Notes: generated from the letters alone by a model not told the origin. DNA of 64,000 nucleotides from Verrucomicrobiota bacterium (GCA_021325145.1 JAJPHR010000022.1:40522-104521); one strand, 5' to 3'; counted from the stretch's first letter, positions 8,018 to 17,795 are shown. Numbers and translations are program-made.

Positions 8018-11000
8018 ATGTCGCATGCTGACTTCGTCCATTTGCACCTGCACACCGAGTACTCGCTGCTCGATGGCGCTTGCCGGCTTGACCGGTTGAT
8101 GGAGAAGGCGCACGCACTCAAGCTGCCCGCGCTGGCCATCACGGACCATGGCGTCATGTATGGGGCAATCGATTTTTACAAGGCCGCGCGCGACAAGGGC
8201 ATCAAACCGATCATCGGTTGCGAGGTGTACGTCGCTCCCGGCAGCCGGTTCGACAAAAAAACCACGAACGGCGGCCGTGATGTCTACAACCATCTCGTGC
8301 TGCTCGCCCGCGACGAAACCGGCTATAAAAACCTCATTAAACTCTCCACCGCGGCGCATCTCGAGGGCTATTATTACAAGCCGCGCATCGACAAGGAATT
8401 GCTCGCGGCGCACAAGGAAGGGTTGATCGCGCTGTCGGGTTGCCTGGCCAGCGAAGTTCCGGAAATGATTCTCAAAGACCAGTTGCCGCGGGCGCGCGAG
8501 GCGGTGGATTGGTTCAAGCAAACCCTCGGGCCGGAGAATTTCTACCTGGAATTGCAAAATCACGGCATTCCGGAACAGGCGAAGGTGAATCGTCATCTCA
8601 TTCCCTGGGCAAAAGAGTTCGGGCTAAAGCTGGTGGCCTCGAACGATGTTCATTACGTCGAGAAAGCAAACTCGCACGCGCACGATTGCCTGATTTGTAT
8701 CGGCACCCAAACGATGCTGAGCGACACCAAGCGCATGACGTACGTAGCGGAGCAGTTTTACCTGCGCTCCGCCGAGGAGATGAAAGCGCGCTTCGCCGAA
8801 ACGCCGGAAGCGGTGTTGAACACGCTCGAAGTAGCCGAGAAATGCAACCTGGAAATCCAGTTCGGCAAACCCTTGTACCCAGTGTTTCATCCGCCGGAAC
8901 ACTTCACGCGCGAAGGTTATTTGCGCAAGCTGCTGGCGGAAGGCCTGTTCCGCCGTTACACGATCCAGGCCAGGGCAGAGGGAAATGAATTCATCATTGA
9001 GGCCATTCACGATCCAACGCGGCTGCCGACTTATCAGCCGCAGAATGAACCGCTTAATGCCGGTGGCCATGACATCAACAACCCCGCCATTGCCGCTGCC
9101 ATCAAGTCAGTCATTGACCGTTTGCAACTCGAACTCGCGGTAATTGAGAAAACCGGGTTCATTTCTTATTTTCTCATCGTCGCCGACTTTATTCGCTACG
9201 GACGCGAAAAAGGAATTTCCTGCGTGGCGCGCGGTTCTGCCGCCGGATCCATCGTCACCTACCTGCTCGAAATCGCGAATGTGGATCCCATTCGCTACGG
9301 GTTGCTGTTCGAGCGGTTCCTTAATCCCGAGCGCGTCAATCCCCCTGACATTGACATTGATTTTGCGGACGACCGCCGCGGCGACGTCATTGAATACGTG
9401 CGCAAAAAATATGGGAACGATTCGGTCGCGCAGATCATCACGTTCGGCACCATGGGCGCGAAATCCGTGGTGCGCGACGTCGGGCGCGTGATGGGCTTGA
9501 GCTACGGCGAATGCGACCGGCTGGCCAAAATGATTCCCAACGACCTCAAGATGGATCTGACGAAGGCGCTCAAACAATCGCCGGAACTCAAGACGGCGTA
9601 TGATTCGGAGGAGGTGACCCGTGAACTGATCGACACCGCTTTCGTGCTGGAGGACATCACCCGCAATGCTTCCGTGCACGCCGCCGGCGTGGTCATCAGC
9701 GACCAGCCTCTCGTCAATCTCCTGCCGCTCAAGCGCGACGAGGACGGCGCGCTGGTGACCCAATACGCCATGAACCCGGTGGGCGAGCTTGGCTTGCTCA
9801 AGATGGATTTTTTGGGGCTCAAGACGCTGACGGTTATTCGCAACACCTGCGAAATGGTGAAAGCGACCCGGGGAATCGAGGTTCCCATCGACAACCTGCC
9901 GCTGGATGACAAGAAAGCCTACGACCTGTTAAATCGCGCGCAAACATTGGGCATATTCCAATTGGAATCCGGCGGGATGCGCGATCTCTGCCGCAAGTTC
10001 CAGATCAGTTCGGTCGAGCACATCACGGCGTTGATTGCGCTGTATCGCCCCGGCCCGATGGAACTGATCCCGGAATTCATCAAGCGACGGCATGGGGAGG
10101 TGAAGATCGAATACGAACACCCGTTGCTCGAGCCCATTTGCCGCGAGACCTACGGCATCATGGTTTACCAGGAACAGGTCATGCAGGCGGCCCAGGTGCT
10201 CGGCGGTTACACGCTCGGCGGCGCGGATTTGCTGCGGCGCGCGATGGGGAAGAAAAAGATGGAGGAAATGGCGAAGCAGCGCGACACCTTCGTCAAAGGC
10301 TGCGCCAAAACCAACAACATCAACGCCAACAAAGCCAACCAGATTTTCGATTTGTTGGAGAAATTCGCCGGTTACGGTTTCAACAAGTCCCACGCCGCCG
10401 CTTATGCGATTGTCGCCTACCAGACGGCCTATCTGAAGGCCAATTATCCCGTCGAGTTCCTCAGCGCGATGATGACGAACGACATGAGCGATACCAAGAA
10501 GCTCGGCGAGTTCATCAACGAAGCGCGCCAGATGGGCATCGAGGTGCTGCCGCCGGACGTGAACGAAAGCCAGGTGGCGTTCGCGCCCGCCCGCAACGGC
10601 ACGGTCATCCGCTTCGGCATGGCGGCCATCAAGGGCGTGGGGGAAATCGCCGTCCAAAGCATTCTCGACGCCCGCAAAATCGGCGGCGAGTTCAAGTCTC
10701 TTGGCGAGTTGTGCGAGCGCGTCGATATTCGCACGGTAAACCGCAAGGTGCTCGAAGCGCTGATCAAATCCGGCGCGTGCGACACGTTCAAGGAAACCCG
10801 CGCCACACTCTTTTCGCGAATCGACCGGGTACTGGCCCGCGCGGCTGGCATTATTTCCGACCGGCAACGCGGGCAAAGCTCGATGTTTGACATGCTGGCG
10901 GACAAATCGCCGCAAAAACCGGAGGCTGTCACCAAACTCCCGGAATGGCCCCAGCACGAATTGCTCGCTGCGGAGAAGGAACTGCTCGGATTTTATGTGA

Positions 11001-11647
11001 CCGGCCACCCGCTGACACCGTTCGCCCCGCTGCTGCAAAAATACGCGCTGACCAACACCGCCGGGTTGGCGCAACTCGCCAACCGCAGCCTGACGCGCAT
11101 TGGCGGATTGGTGGCCGCGGTTCAGCACGGGGTTTCCAAAAAGAGCAACAAGCCATACGCCATGGTCACGCTGGAGGATCTCGAAGGCTCGGTGCAGATC
11201 CTTTGCATGAACGAGAATTACGACAAGTACCGCGACCTGCTTCAGGTGAACAAAGCGATCCTCGTGGTGGCCGAGGTGAACACCGGCGACGACAAGCCCA
11301 AGTTATTTCCGCAGGAAATCATGCCGCTGGAAGACGCGCCACGCAAATACACGAAGCAGGTGCATTTTCGTTTGCACACCGGACGGTTCGAACCGGAAAA
11401 CCTGCCTGCGATCCAGGAACTGGCGGCGGCACATGCCGGGAAGTGTCCCTTGTTTCTTTGCTTCAGCCGCCCGACGGGCGAGATTATCTTCATCGAATGC
11501 CACGAGAAGTTTTCCGTTCTCCCTTCGCTGAACTTGCAACAGGCCGCCGATGAAAGATTCGGCAGCGAAACCTACTATGCGAAGGTGGACACCGCGCTTC
11601 CCGAACGCACCCCGCGGCGCTGGGAGCGGCAGAACGAGGGGGAATGA
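8018..11647 (+). CDS. dnaE: DNA polymerase III alpha subunit
   Basis: 1209 residues, normal for DnaE1. It is the catalytic subunit of the replicative polymerase. The N-terminal PHP domain begins FVHLHLHTEYSLLDGA, with the His pairs retained. The palm carries PDIDIDFADDRR with the catalytic Asp triad, and GYGFNKSHAAAYA marks the fingers. The helix-hairpin-helix and OB-fold (TRIGGLVAAVQHGVSKKSNK) follow, then a short C-terminal tail. ATG 8018 is immediately followed by the PHP domain and is preceded by a possible -10 (TCTAAA). It is divergent from the BrkB gene. A family B repeat lies directly after the stop. No anomaly is seen in the gene. Confidence 0.97.
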   Translation: MSHADFVHLHLHTEYSLLDGACRLDRLMEKAHALKLPALAITDHGVMYGAIDFYKAARDKGIKPIIGCEVYVAPGSRFDKKTTNGGRDVYNHLVLLARDETGYKNLIKLSTAAHLEGYYYKPRIDKELLAAHKEGLIALSGCLASEVPEMILKDQLPRAREAVDWFKQTLGPENFYLELQNHGIPEQAKVNRHLIPWAKEFGLKLVASNDVHYVEKANSHAHDCLICIGTQTMLSDTKRMTYVAEQFYLRSAEEMKARFAETPEAVLNTLEVAEKCNLEIQFGKPLYPVFHPPEHFTREGYLRKLLAEGLFRRYTIQARAEGNEFIIEAIHDPTRLPTYQPQNEPLNAGGHDINNPAIAAAIKSVIDRLQLELAVIEKTGFISYFLIVADFIRYGREKGISCVARGSAAGSIVTYLLEIANVDPIRYGLLFERFLNPERVNPPDIDIDFADDRRGDVIEYVRKKYGNDSVAQIITFGTMGAKSVVRDVGRVMGLSYGECDRLAKMIPNDLKMDLTKALKQSPELKTAYDSEEVTRELIDTAFVLEDITRNASVHAAGVVISDQPLVNLLPLKRDEDGALVTQYAMNPVGELGLLKMDFLGLKTLTVIRNTCEMVKATRGIEVPIDNLPLDDKKAYDLLNRAQTLGIFQLESGGMRDLCRKFQISSVEHITALIALYRPGPMELIPEFIKRRHGEVKIEYEHPLLEPICRETYGIMVYQEQVMQAAQVLGGYTLGGADLLRRAMGKKKMEEMAKQRDTFVKGCAKTNNINANKANQIFDLLEKFAGYGFNKSHAAAYAIVAYQTAYLKANYPVEFLSAMMTNDMSDTKKLGEFINEARQMGIEVLPPDVNESQVAFAPARNGTVIRFGMAAIKGVGEIAVQSILDARKIGGEFKSLGELCERVDIRTVNRKVLEALIKSGACDTFKETRATLFSRIDRVLARAAGIISDRQRGQSSMFDMLADKSPQKPEAVTKLPEWPQHELLAAEKELLGFYVTGHPLTPFAPLLQKYALTNTAGLAQLANRSLTRIGGLVAAVQHGVSKKSNKPYAMVTLEDLEGSVQILCMNENYDKYRDLLQVNKAILVVAEVNTGDDKPKLFPQEIMPLEDAPRKYTKQVHFRLHTGRFEPENLPAIQELAAAHAGKCPLFLCFSRPTGEIIFIECHEKFSVLPSLNLQQAADERFGSETYYAKVDTALPERTPRRWERQNEGE

Positions 11648-11654
11648 GCTGGAC

Positions 11655-11822
11655 GCAAGCTCCAACAATCAAGCTCCAAGCACCAGAGAAACACCAAACC
11701 CTAGGATCCTTGTGATAAACTTCGTCCTCTCCGCTGCCGAAGATTTCAAGCGCCTCCACGCGAAGATTAGCCGCGCGGTGCTTGGAGCTTGAAGTTTATC
11801 TGGTGCTTGGACCCTGGTGCTT
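11655..11822. repeat. Dispersed repeat family B (B1), inverted arms
   Basis: The spacer between dnaE and the oxidoreductase gene begins with CAAGCTCCAAGCACCAGAG and ends with the reverse-complement style GCTTGGAGCTTG and TCTGGTGCTTGG. The arms are degenerate iterations of a CCAAGCACCAA-like unit facing each other around about 80 bases of unique sequence. Related arrays occur at 23310 and 52869. No protein-like frame is present. Confidence 0.6.
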
Positions 11823-11830
11823 GTGTTTTC

Positions 11831-13276
11831 TCAAACATTCCACCCCTTGCGGTATTTCCGCTCCACCCACTGATTGAGGTCCTTTAAATTCGTAACCTTC
11901 ATCTTCGGTCCATCCCATTCCACCTTTTGGCCGACACCGACGTGCTGGGCGAGGTTGCCGAGGAGCGAGAATTCGGTCAGGCGCGTGCCGTATTCGAAAC
12001 TGGCCGCCGTCTCGGTCTTGCCCGCGCGACAGGCTTCGATGAAGTCCGTGAAAATGTCCTTGGGCCGCGTGATGGTTTGGGGCGGTTTGGGTGTTTGTTG
12101 CATTTTGTCCCAAGGCACGATGTGCATTTTGCCGCCGTAGGTATCGGTAAAGATCACACCCTTCTCGCCGACATAGAGCGTGCAGCCATCGGAACGGTCG
12201 GAGTAAAGCTCCTCATCCGGATATTGCTTCTGCAACTCGACCAGCAGGGGCGGCAGGTTGCGCGCCGCGCCCCGGGCGGCGTGGAGGCTGCCGGCGATGT
12301 CGGATTCGGAAGCTTTTTCGTTGAGACCTTCGTACCAATAAACCTTGGCGGCGCACATGTCGCCGCGAGCCGGAATGTCCCAACGGATGCGGCTGCCAAG
12401 AGGATAACGTTCGTCGCTCCCGCCGCGCTTTTGTTCGATCTCGATGCTGATGGGATGGTCGATCTTAAGCGCCCAGAACACACCATCCAACAGATGGCAG
12501 CCCATGTTGCCGATGGAGCCGTTGCCAAAATCAAACCACCCGTGCCATTCGTGGGGATGGAGGTCGTCATGGAAATCGCGGTAAGGCGCCGGCCCGATCC
12601 AGGAGTCCCAAAGCATGCCGGCAGGCGCGGGTTTGGACGGCGGGCGCGGACCGGCGCCGCCATTGGCGCGGTTGGTCCAACTGTGAGTTTCGGTCACCTT
12701 GCCGATGGCGCCGGACCAAATGTACTCGCACAGCCGGTGATAACCTTCCTCGCAATGGCCCTGGTTGCCCATTTGGGTCGCGACTTTCGTTTTGGCCGCC
12801 ATGGCGCGCAGCTTGCGGGCTTCCGCGATGTCGTGGCACACCGGTTTTTCGCAATAGACGTTCTTCCCGTGGTGCATCGCCAGTTCGGCCGCGAGAGCGT
12901 GATGATGATTGGGGGTGGCGATGAAAACCGCATCGATGTTTTTGCCGATCTTGTCGAACATCACGCGATAATCCGTGAACATCTGCACCTTGTCGGGATC
13001 GAGGTTCTTGCCTTTCATCCAACCATGCACGGCTTTGTGCTTGGACTCGTCCGGGTCCACGATGGCGTAGAGGTTCTGGCCGTGCTTGCCGATCGCCTCG
13101 GCGATGTGAGCCGACAGGCCGCGCCCGCCGCAGCCAATTTGCACACAATTGAGCTTGTCAATGGTGCCCGTCTCAGCGAGCAGATTCGGCCCGGGCAGAA
13201 AACGGGCGGCGGTCAAAGCGCCTGCGGTCAAAGCGGTGCGCTTGAGAAAGGAGCGACGATTCAAACGGGTTGTCAT
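11831..13276 (-). CDS. Tat-exported Gfo/Idh/MocA-family oxidoreductase
   Basis: 481 residues from ATG 13276; the frame is open 177 bases further but lacks protein character there. The N-terminus has a twin-arginine signal (NRRSFLKRTALTAGALTAARF). The mature protein starts with a Rossmann fold (NCVQIGCGGRGLSAHIAEA) and contains EKPVCHDIAEARKL, the family's Lys-Pro catalytic region, followed by QMGNQGHCEEGYHRL. The C-terminal alpha/beta domain follows. These exported NAD(P)-dependent enzymes are numerous in Verrucomicrobia and Planctomycetes and are thought to modify sugars in the periplasm; the substrate is unknown. It stands alone, convergent with dnaE. Confidence 0.9.
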   Translation of the reverse strand: MTTRLNRRSFLKRTALTAGALTAARFLPGPNLLAETGTIDKLNCVQIGCGGRGLSAHIAEAIGKHGQNLYAIVDPDESKHKAVHGWMKGKNLDPDKVQMFTDYRVMFDKIGKNIDAVFIATPNHHHALAAELAMHHGKNVYCEKPVCHDIAEARKLRAMAAKTKVATQMGNQGHCEEGYHRLCEYIWSGAIGKVTETHSWTNRANGGAGPRPPSKPAPAGMLWDSWIGPAPYRDFHDDLHPHEWHGWFDFGNGSIGNMGCHLLDGVFWALKIDHPISIEIEQKRGGSDERYPLGSRIRWDIPARGDMCAAKVYWYEGLNEKASESDIAGSLHAARGAARNLPPLLVELQKQYPDEELYSDRSDGCTLYVGEKGVIFTDTYGGKMHIVPWDKMQQTPKPPQTITRPKDIFTDFIEACRAGKTETAASFEYGTRLTEFSLLGNLAQHVGVGQKVEWDGPKMKVTNLKDLNQWVERKYRKGWNV

Positions 13277-13408
13277 GGGAATGAAAATGCAACCATCCCA
13301 CAGGGGCGTCAATGGGGAAATGGGAAGGGAAAATAATGTGGGCGCACCTCTCAAATAACGCGCTTGCACGCGATGCCCACACAAGGAGCTTCTCGAAGTA
13401 CCTGAACC

Positions 13409-13494
13409 AGAGGCGAGCGGCAGAGGAGTGCGCCCGTCCCGGACGCACTCCATTCGCAGTCGCGGCTCCGCTGCGCTTGCAGTTATTCGCCTCT
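13409..13494. repeat. Nested inverted repeats in the 13277-13628 spacer
   Basis: The 350-bp spacer between the oxidoreductase and the Ig-like gene has no convincing gene. It contains an outer inverted pair (AGAGGCGA at 13409, TCGCCTCT at 13487) and an inner hairpin (GGAGTGCG at 13425, CGCACTCC at 13444). The inner sequence GGAGTGCGCCCGTC resembles GGAGTGCGCCTGTC at 17781, so the two structures may belong to one minor repeat family. Confidence 0.45.
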
Positions 13495-13628
13495 TCCACC
13501 TGCTACGCGCTTGGGTTTCGTGGCGGTGTCAGGTTGGCCCAATTAACACCTCAGCTTGGACGGAAATTGCCTGTGTCCGAGTGTGGCGCGCCCCCGGAGG
13601 CCGAGGAAAACAATCCGTTAATAATCGG

Positions 13629-14045
13629 TCACTTCGCTGCTTCGGTGGCGAACACCAGAAGATACGGCACGGCTGGATGCCCCTGCGCGTCTTTGAAGTT
13701 TCCGAATCTCTGATTGTTCAGCCAATACGCGTAGGTTTTGCCGGGTTCGAGTTTCACTTTCCAAACACATGTTTTATGGTCCGCCGAGTATTTTGGATCG
13801 CCAACCGTGGTAAAAGCTGAACCCGCCATCGGGCCGACAAAACTCCAGGAGCCGTCGCTCATTTCCTTGCTGAAGGTGATCTTAATTTCCATTTCGCCCG
13901 CGGGGACATCCTTCTTTCCCGATTCGGGAATGGTTTTTACCACGACGGGCGGCATGCTTTCGATGCTTTGCCCGCGGAGGTGGAGGCTGGCGCAGTTGCA
14001 CATTGCGACCACGGCCAGGATTTTCAGGAACGTTGCTGTTTTCAT
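13629..14045 (-). CDS. Secreted single-domain Ig-like (Big_5-type) protein
   Basis: 138 residues with a hydrophobic signal (FLKILAVVAMCNCASLHL); an alternative reading is a lipoprotein at Cys16 or Cys18. The mature part is one Ig-like domain with the Big_5 phrases TIPESGKKDVP, ITFSKEMSDGSWSF, LEPGKTYAYWLN and VPYLLVF. This same domain, clearly homologous over about 105 residues, is present inside the kinase-protease encoded just upstream (14078-16834). The gene starts 32 bases after the kinase stop on the same strand, so it is probably the last gene of the sigma/kinase operon. It may bind the same ligand as the kinase domain or compete for it; that is an inference. Confidence 0.78.
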   Translation of the reverse strand: MKTATFLKILAVVAMCNCASLHLRGQSIESMPPVVVKTIPESGKKDVPAGEMEIKITFSKEMSDGSWSFVGPMAGSAFTTVGDPKYSADHKTCVWKVKLEPGKTYAYWLNNQRFGNFKDAQGHPAVPYLLVFATEAAK

Positions 14046-14077
14046 ATTTGGTTTTGGTGTTTATTCGGTTGGGAACG

Positions 14078-16834
14078 TTAAAATGGCTGGGCGAGCGCGG
14101 TTTCCAAGGCCGCATCGCGCCCGGTTAGAAAATCCGCGAGCGACCGCGGCACGGCGATGTCGGGCGCCAGCGAAGGAGGATCGTCGCTGCCCATCAACGG
14201 GAAATACTTGGTCGTATAGTATGCCGTCAGCTTTGAGTTGGGCAGGGTGAAGCTTTGGACCTGGCCATAAGAATTGGGCTTGCCGCCCGTGGGTTCACCG
14301 ACGAGGACGGCGTCGAGCTGGTTGTGAAAATCCATGGCGGCCATCAAACCCGAGGAGAATGTGCTGCCGCCGATTAAAACGTAAAAGCGCCTTTTTTCGT
14401 TCTGCGGGCGGCTGGATTGAAATCCGTTCAGAAGCGGTTCAATGACTCTGGAATCGCCGCCGCTATTGTAACGCAAGTCCAGAATCACGCGGGCGGCATG
14501 GTTTGACTCCGCCGAGGCCAGAACGTCCTTGGCGAAACCCTCGAACGGGTCGTCCGGCGCGTTCTCACACTGGTTATATTGAATGTAGAGTGCGTGTGCG
14601 TCGGGCAAATATTCGTCCCAGTAATAGGCGCCCGGCTTTTTGCGAGCGAGCGAAACGGGAATGTGAAGCTCATCCGCCGCCGCGAGAAGATTCGGTTCCG
14701 CCTCAGAACTCGCGGGGGCGATTTCCATGGTGACGGTCCGCCCGTCCTTTTTCACGAAACTGAAAGGCAAAGGCCCCTCTCCGGCTGCGGCTTTAATGTA
14801 AAGCAGCAATTCCTCGCAGGTCATGTAAGTGGGACTTTGTTTGTGCAGCCAGGAGGCATTCTCGTGCGAAATGTACGGCGCCAGCGCGGCTTCAAGCTGC
14901 TCCGGCGTGGACGAGCCGATGCGCGCGACGCGGGCGCCGAGCGCTTCGCGGTATTTGGCAGCCGCGGCCACGACGCCGAGTCCGTCGGAAAACCAACGCA
15001 TCCGAATCGGATAGAAGTGAAACGCGAACGAGCCGGACCGCCAGTCCAAGCCCGTGTGCGCCACGCCGAGACTCGCGGTGGCGCGCGTCAAACGGAAAAC
15101 AATCTCCGGGTCGGACAGTTTTGGAGCATCGCGCTGGAGGGCCGTCATTTCCTTTTCAAATCCCTCCCGGGCTGGCAGGGCGGAAAAATCCAGGTGCCGG
15201 GCGGGAAGTTCTTCGGCCAAGTACTTGATGTCCTCCTGCCAGCGACTCTCGCGAGAGGAGGAAGCCTTGCCTTCCTTCGTTTTGAAGATCAACAAGTAAG
15301 GAACGGCCGGGTTCCCCGCCTGGTCGCGAAAATTGTTAAACTCGCCGCTGTTCAGCCAATAGGCATAGGTCCGTCCCGGTTCGAGCCTCACCTTGATCAC
15401 GCACGTGCGGTGGTCTGGTTCGTATCGCGTTTGGCCTGTGATTTCGGGGGCGGAACCATTCCAAGCCGAACACCAACTCCACGAACCCTCGGCCATTTCT
15501 TTGCTGAATCGGGCGCGGATTTCCACCACCCCCGGCTCGACTTCGCTCGCGCCAGAGGGCGGTTGGGTCTCGACTACGACGGGCGGCTGTTTCAGAAATG
15601 CCTCCAGCGATTGACCTGGCATTTCGCCTGATGCCGGCGGTATCGCCGCATTTTGCCGGGCAAACCCGCTGGACGGCGGGGAAGAGCGCCTCAAAAAATA
15701 CAACGCAAAGACCAGCGCGACGCAAACGCAAAATGCCGCGGCCACGCCGCCGACCCACAACGCCACGGTGCCTAAAAGGCTCCGACGCACCGGGAGCGCC
15801 GGCCGAGTCGGCCCGACGGGTTCGGTTTCAGTCAAGCCGGCGCGCTGTGTTTCCGCAATCGTCTCGACCTCCTGCTTCACCTGGCTCGCCTGTTGGTAGC
15901 GCCGCGCCGGCTCTTTTTCCAAGGCGAGGAGGACTACTTTGTCGAGCCGCACGTCGAGACGAATTTTTTTCGAGGGCGGTTCAATCCGTTTGCCGGGCAG
16001 TTCGCCGGTCAGCATTTGGTAGAGCACGACGCCCAATGAATAAATGTCGGCGCGATGGTCCACGTCCAGGGGTGTTTCGACTTGCTCGGGGGCCATGTAT
16101 TGCGGCGTGCCCATGACCTTTCCCGCTTCGGTCAACGACACTGAACCGGAGATCATTTCCTCGCCGCCGGGGATTCGCGTTTCCGTTTCGAGGTTCATCA
16201 AACGCGCCAATCCGAAGTCGGCCACTTTCACGCGGCCCCGGCGGTCCAGCAGGATGTTCTCCGGCTTGATATCGCGATGGACAATGCCCTGGTCGTGGGC
16301 GTATTGCAGCGCGTCACAAATTTGCGGGACGATGGCCAGGGCTTCGCGCGCGGCGATGCGCCCGGCATGAAACAACTGCCGCAGGCTGACGCCGTCCACA
16401 AACTCCATCAAAAAATAAAACAGCCCGTCCGCCTGGCCGAACTCGTAAAGTGTGACCACATTCGGATGATTGAGCCGGGCGAGCGCCCGCGCCTCGCGCG
16501 CGAATCGTTCCGCAAACGCGGGTTCTTCACCGATTCCGGGCGGAAGAATTTTGAGGGCGACGATGCGGTCGAGCTGTTTCTGCCGGGCTTTGTAAACCGC
16601 GCCCATGCCGCCGCGGCCAAGCAATTCCAGAATTTCGAGTTGTGGGAATTTTGCCGCGAGTTCCTCCGGCTTGGGCGGGACAAATCTCGGCGTCGACGGG
16701 CCGGCATTCGTCTGGCTGTCAGTGGGGAACCCGGCTTTCAGCAGACACTCCTCGCACAGGCCCCGGGGCGCGCCGGAAGCGAGGGGTTTGCCGCAGCTTG
16801 GACATGAAAGCGTCATATCGTCATCACTTGCCAC
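14078..16834 (-). CDS. Transmembrane Ser/Thr protein kinase fused to Ig-like domain and S41 protease
   Basis: 918 residues. Order: zinc ribbon (CPSC...CEEC, residues 11-31); kinase domain about 68-330 with LLGRGGMGAVYKA, the catalytic HRDIKPENIL near 185, and DFG in ADFGLA; a membrane helix about 350-378 (VALWVGGVAAAFCVCVALVF); a Big_5-like domain about 415-525; then a C-terminal-processing (S41) protease domain about 535-915 with GGSTFSSGLMAA, holding the likely nucleophile Ser, and EPTGGKPNSYG. The kinase would be cytoplasmic, with the Ig and protease parts outside. The start is GTG at 16834 with GGAAG seven bases upstream; ATG 16816 is an alternative. It is flanked by its presumed sigma factor and a free Ig-like protein. 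The fusion of protease to kinase is unusual. Confidence 0.88.
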   Translation of the reverse strand: MASDDDMTLSCPSCGKPLASGAPRGLCEECLLKAGFPTDSQTNAGPSTPRFVPPKPEELAAKFPQLEILELLGRGGMGAVYKARQKQLDRIVALKILPPGIGEEPAFAERFAREARALARLNHPNVVTLYEFGQADGLFYFLMEFVDGVSLRQLFHAGRIAAREALAIVPQICDALQYAHDQGIVHRDIKPENILLDRRGRVKVADFGLARLMNLETETRIPGGEEMISGSVSLTEAGKVMGTPQYMAPEQVETPLDVDHRADIYSLGVVLYQMLTGELPGKRIEPPSKKIRLDVRLDKVVLLALEKEPARRYQQASQVKQEVETIAETQRAGLTETEPVGPTRPALPVRRSLLGTVALWVGGVAAAFCVCVALVFALYFLRRSSPPSSGFARQNAAIPPASGEMPGQSLEAFLKQPPVVVETQPPSGASEVEPGVVEIRARFSKEMAEGSWSWCSAWNGSAPEITGQTRYEPDHRTCVIKVRLEPGRTYAYWLNSGEFNNFRDQAGNPAVPYLLIFKTKEGKASSSRESRWQEDIKYLAEELPARHLDFSALPAREGFEKEMTALQRDAPKLSDPEIVFRLTRATASLGVAHTGLDWRSGSFAFHFYPIRMRWFSDGLGVVAAAAKYREALGARVARIGSSTPEQLEAALAPYISHENASWLHKQSPTYMTCEELLLYIKAAAGEGPLPFSFVKKDGRTVTMEIAPASSEAEPNLLAAADELHIPVSLARKKPGAYYWDEYLPDAHALYIQYNQCENAPDDPFEGFAKDVLASAESNHAARVILDLRYNSGGDSRVIEPLLNGFQSSRPQNEKRRFYVLIGGSTFSSGLMAAMDFHNQLDAVLVGEPTGGKPNSYGQVQSFTLPNSKLTAYYTTKYFPLMGSDDPPSLAPDIAVPRSLADFLTGRDAALETALAQPF

Positions 16835-16893
16835 TCATCTACTTCCGGAAAAAGAGGGCAAGGTTACAGACATTCGCAAGCATGCCGCGAGCT

Positions 16894-17670
16894 TCAACCG
16901 GCCGCCACCACCTTGAACAAGTAGTTCAGCTCCTCCTTGACGTCGTCCGACGAATTGAGGGTGTTGGCAATTTCGGCCTGCAACAATTCGCGATAGCGCC
17001 TGCGCAGACGATGCACCGCCGTTTTCACCGCGCCTTCGTTCATGCCCAGCCGCGCCGCCACGTCGGCGTAGGGCTGCGATTCACGCGGACCGGCGAGGGT
17101 TTGTTTGAGGGTTTCGAACAGCGCCGCCTTCCCGTCGCGTCGATACTCCGCTTCAAGACGATCCAATACTTCGTTCAGGAGAGCGGTCGCCCATTGCCGG
17201 TCGAAGGCCACGTCGGGCGCGGCGTCAATGGCGGGCTCCAAATCGAACCGCTGCTCGGCGGCGGCCAGGTCGAGCGAGAGAACCGGCTGCCCGCCGCCGC
17301 GTTTTTGCGTCCGCGCTTTCGCCCATTCGTGGGCGAGAAAATGGTTCATCGCCCCGAGCAGGAAGGAGCGGAAGCGGCCTTTTTCGCGGGAGGCATTGGC
17401 CAGCGAGTTGGCTTCCAACAAGCGCTCGAAGAATGTCTGGGTGAGGTCCTGCGCATCATGCGGCGAATGGCCGCGCCGTCGCACGTAGGCATAAAGCGGA
17501 TACCAATATGTTTGGCACAGCTTCGCCAGCGCGTCGCGCGCGCGCGTCGCATCGCTGTGGCCGGCTTTCAGAACGACCGACCAGTGCGTCGTTACAAAAG
17601 CCGGGTGATGAACGATCCCGGCAGCAGGGGACGTGGTGGATGGATCGCTGGAGGTTCCGCTGGTGCTCAC
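16894..17670 (-). CDS. ECF-type RNA polymerase sigma factor, kinase-associated
   Basis: About 258 residues from GTG 17670; the frame continues to TTG 17706. It has the sigma-2 region (LCQTYWYPLYAYVRRRGHSPHDAQDLTQ, quoted in part) and a sigma-4 helix-turn-helix (YADVAARLGMNEGAVKTAVHRLRRRYRELL) near the C-terminus, separated by a variable linker. The HWSVV element at the N-terminus is typical of the planctomycete and verrucomicrobial ECF group encoded next to Ser/Thr kinases. The kinase gene begins 59 bases downstream. The inferred scheme is that the membrane kinase phosphorylates the sigma factor or a partner; no anti-sigma gene is present. Confidence 0.88.
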   Translation of the reverse strand: MSTSGTSSDPSTTSPAAGIVHHPAFVTTHWSVVLKAGHSDATRARDALAKLCQTYWYPLYAYVRRRGHSPHDAQDLTQTFFERLLEANSLANASREKGRFRSFLLGAMNHFLAHEWAKARTQKRGGGQPVLSLDLAAAEQRFDLEPAIDAAPDVAFDRQWATALLNEVLDRLEAEYRRDGKAALFETLKQTLAGPRESQPYADVAARLGMNEGAVKTAVHRLRRRYRELLQAEIANTLNSSDDVKEELNYLFKVVAAG

Positions 17671-17717
17671 GTTCCTGAAGTTAGCAATGCGAGCGTGAAG
17701 GCGCAAGCCGACCGTTA

Positions 17718-17795
17718 AGACAGGAGCGTCGCAGGCGCATCTCGATTGCCTCCGATAGGCGCTGTGACGGACGCTGCTTCGGAGTGCGCCTGTCT
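17718..17795. repeat. Inverted-repeat structure upstream of the sigma factor gene
   Basis: Imperfect terminal inverted repeats (AGACAGGAGC at 17718 and GCGCCTGTCT at 17786) enclose about 55 bases with further small inverted pairs. The structure lies 48 bases upstream of the sigma-factor GTG. It could be a mobile palindromic element or part of the 5' leader. The rest of 17796-17976 shows nothing recognisable. Confidence 0.35.

Noticed and set aside
9929..11128. A 399-codon minus-strand frame inside dnaE
   Set aside because: Antisense to the conserved polymerase; no domain features.
11927..13336. A 469-codon plus-strand frame opposite the oxidoreductase
   Set aside because: It is the complement of the Gfo/Idh/MocA gene, has no start signal, and has no family-like pattern.
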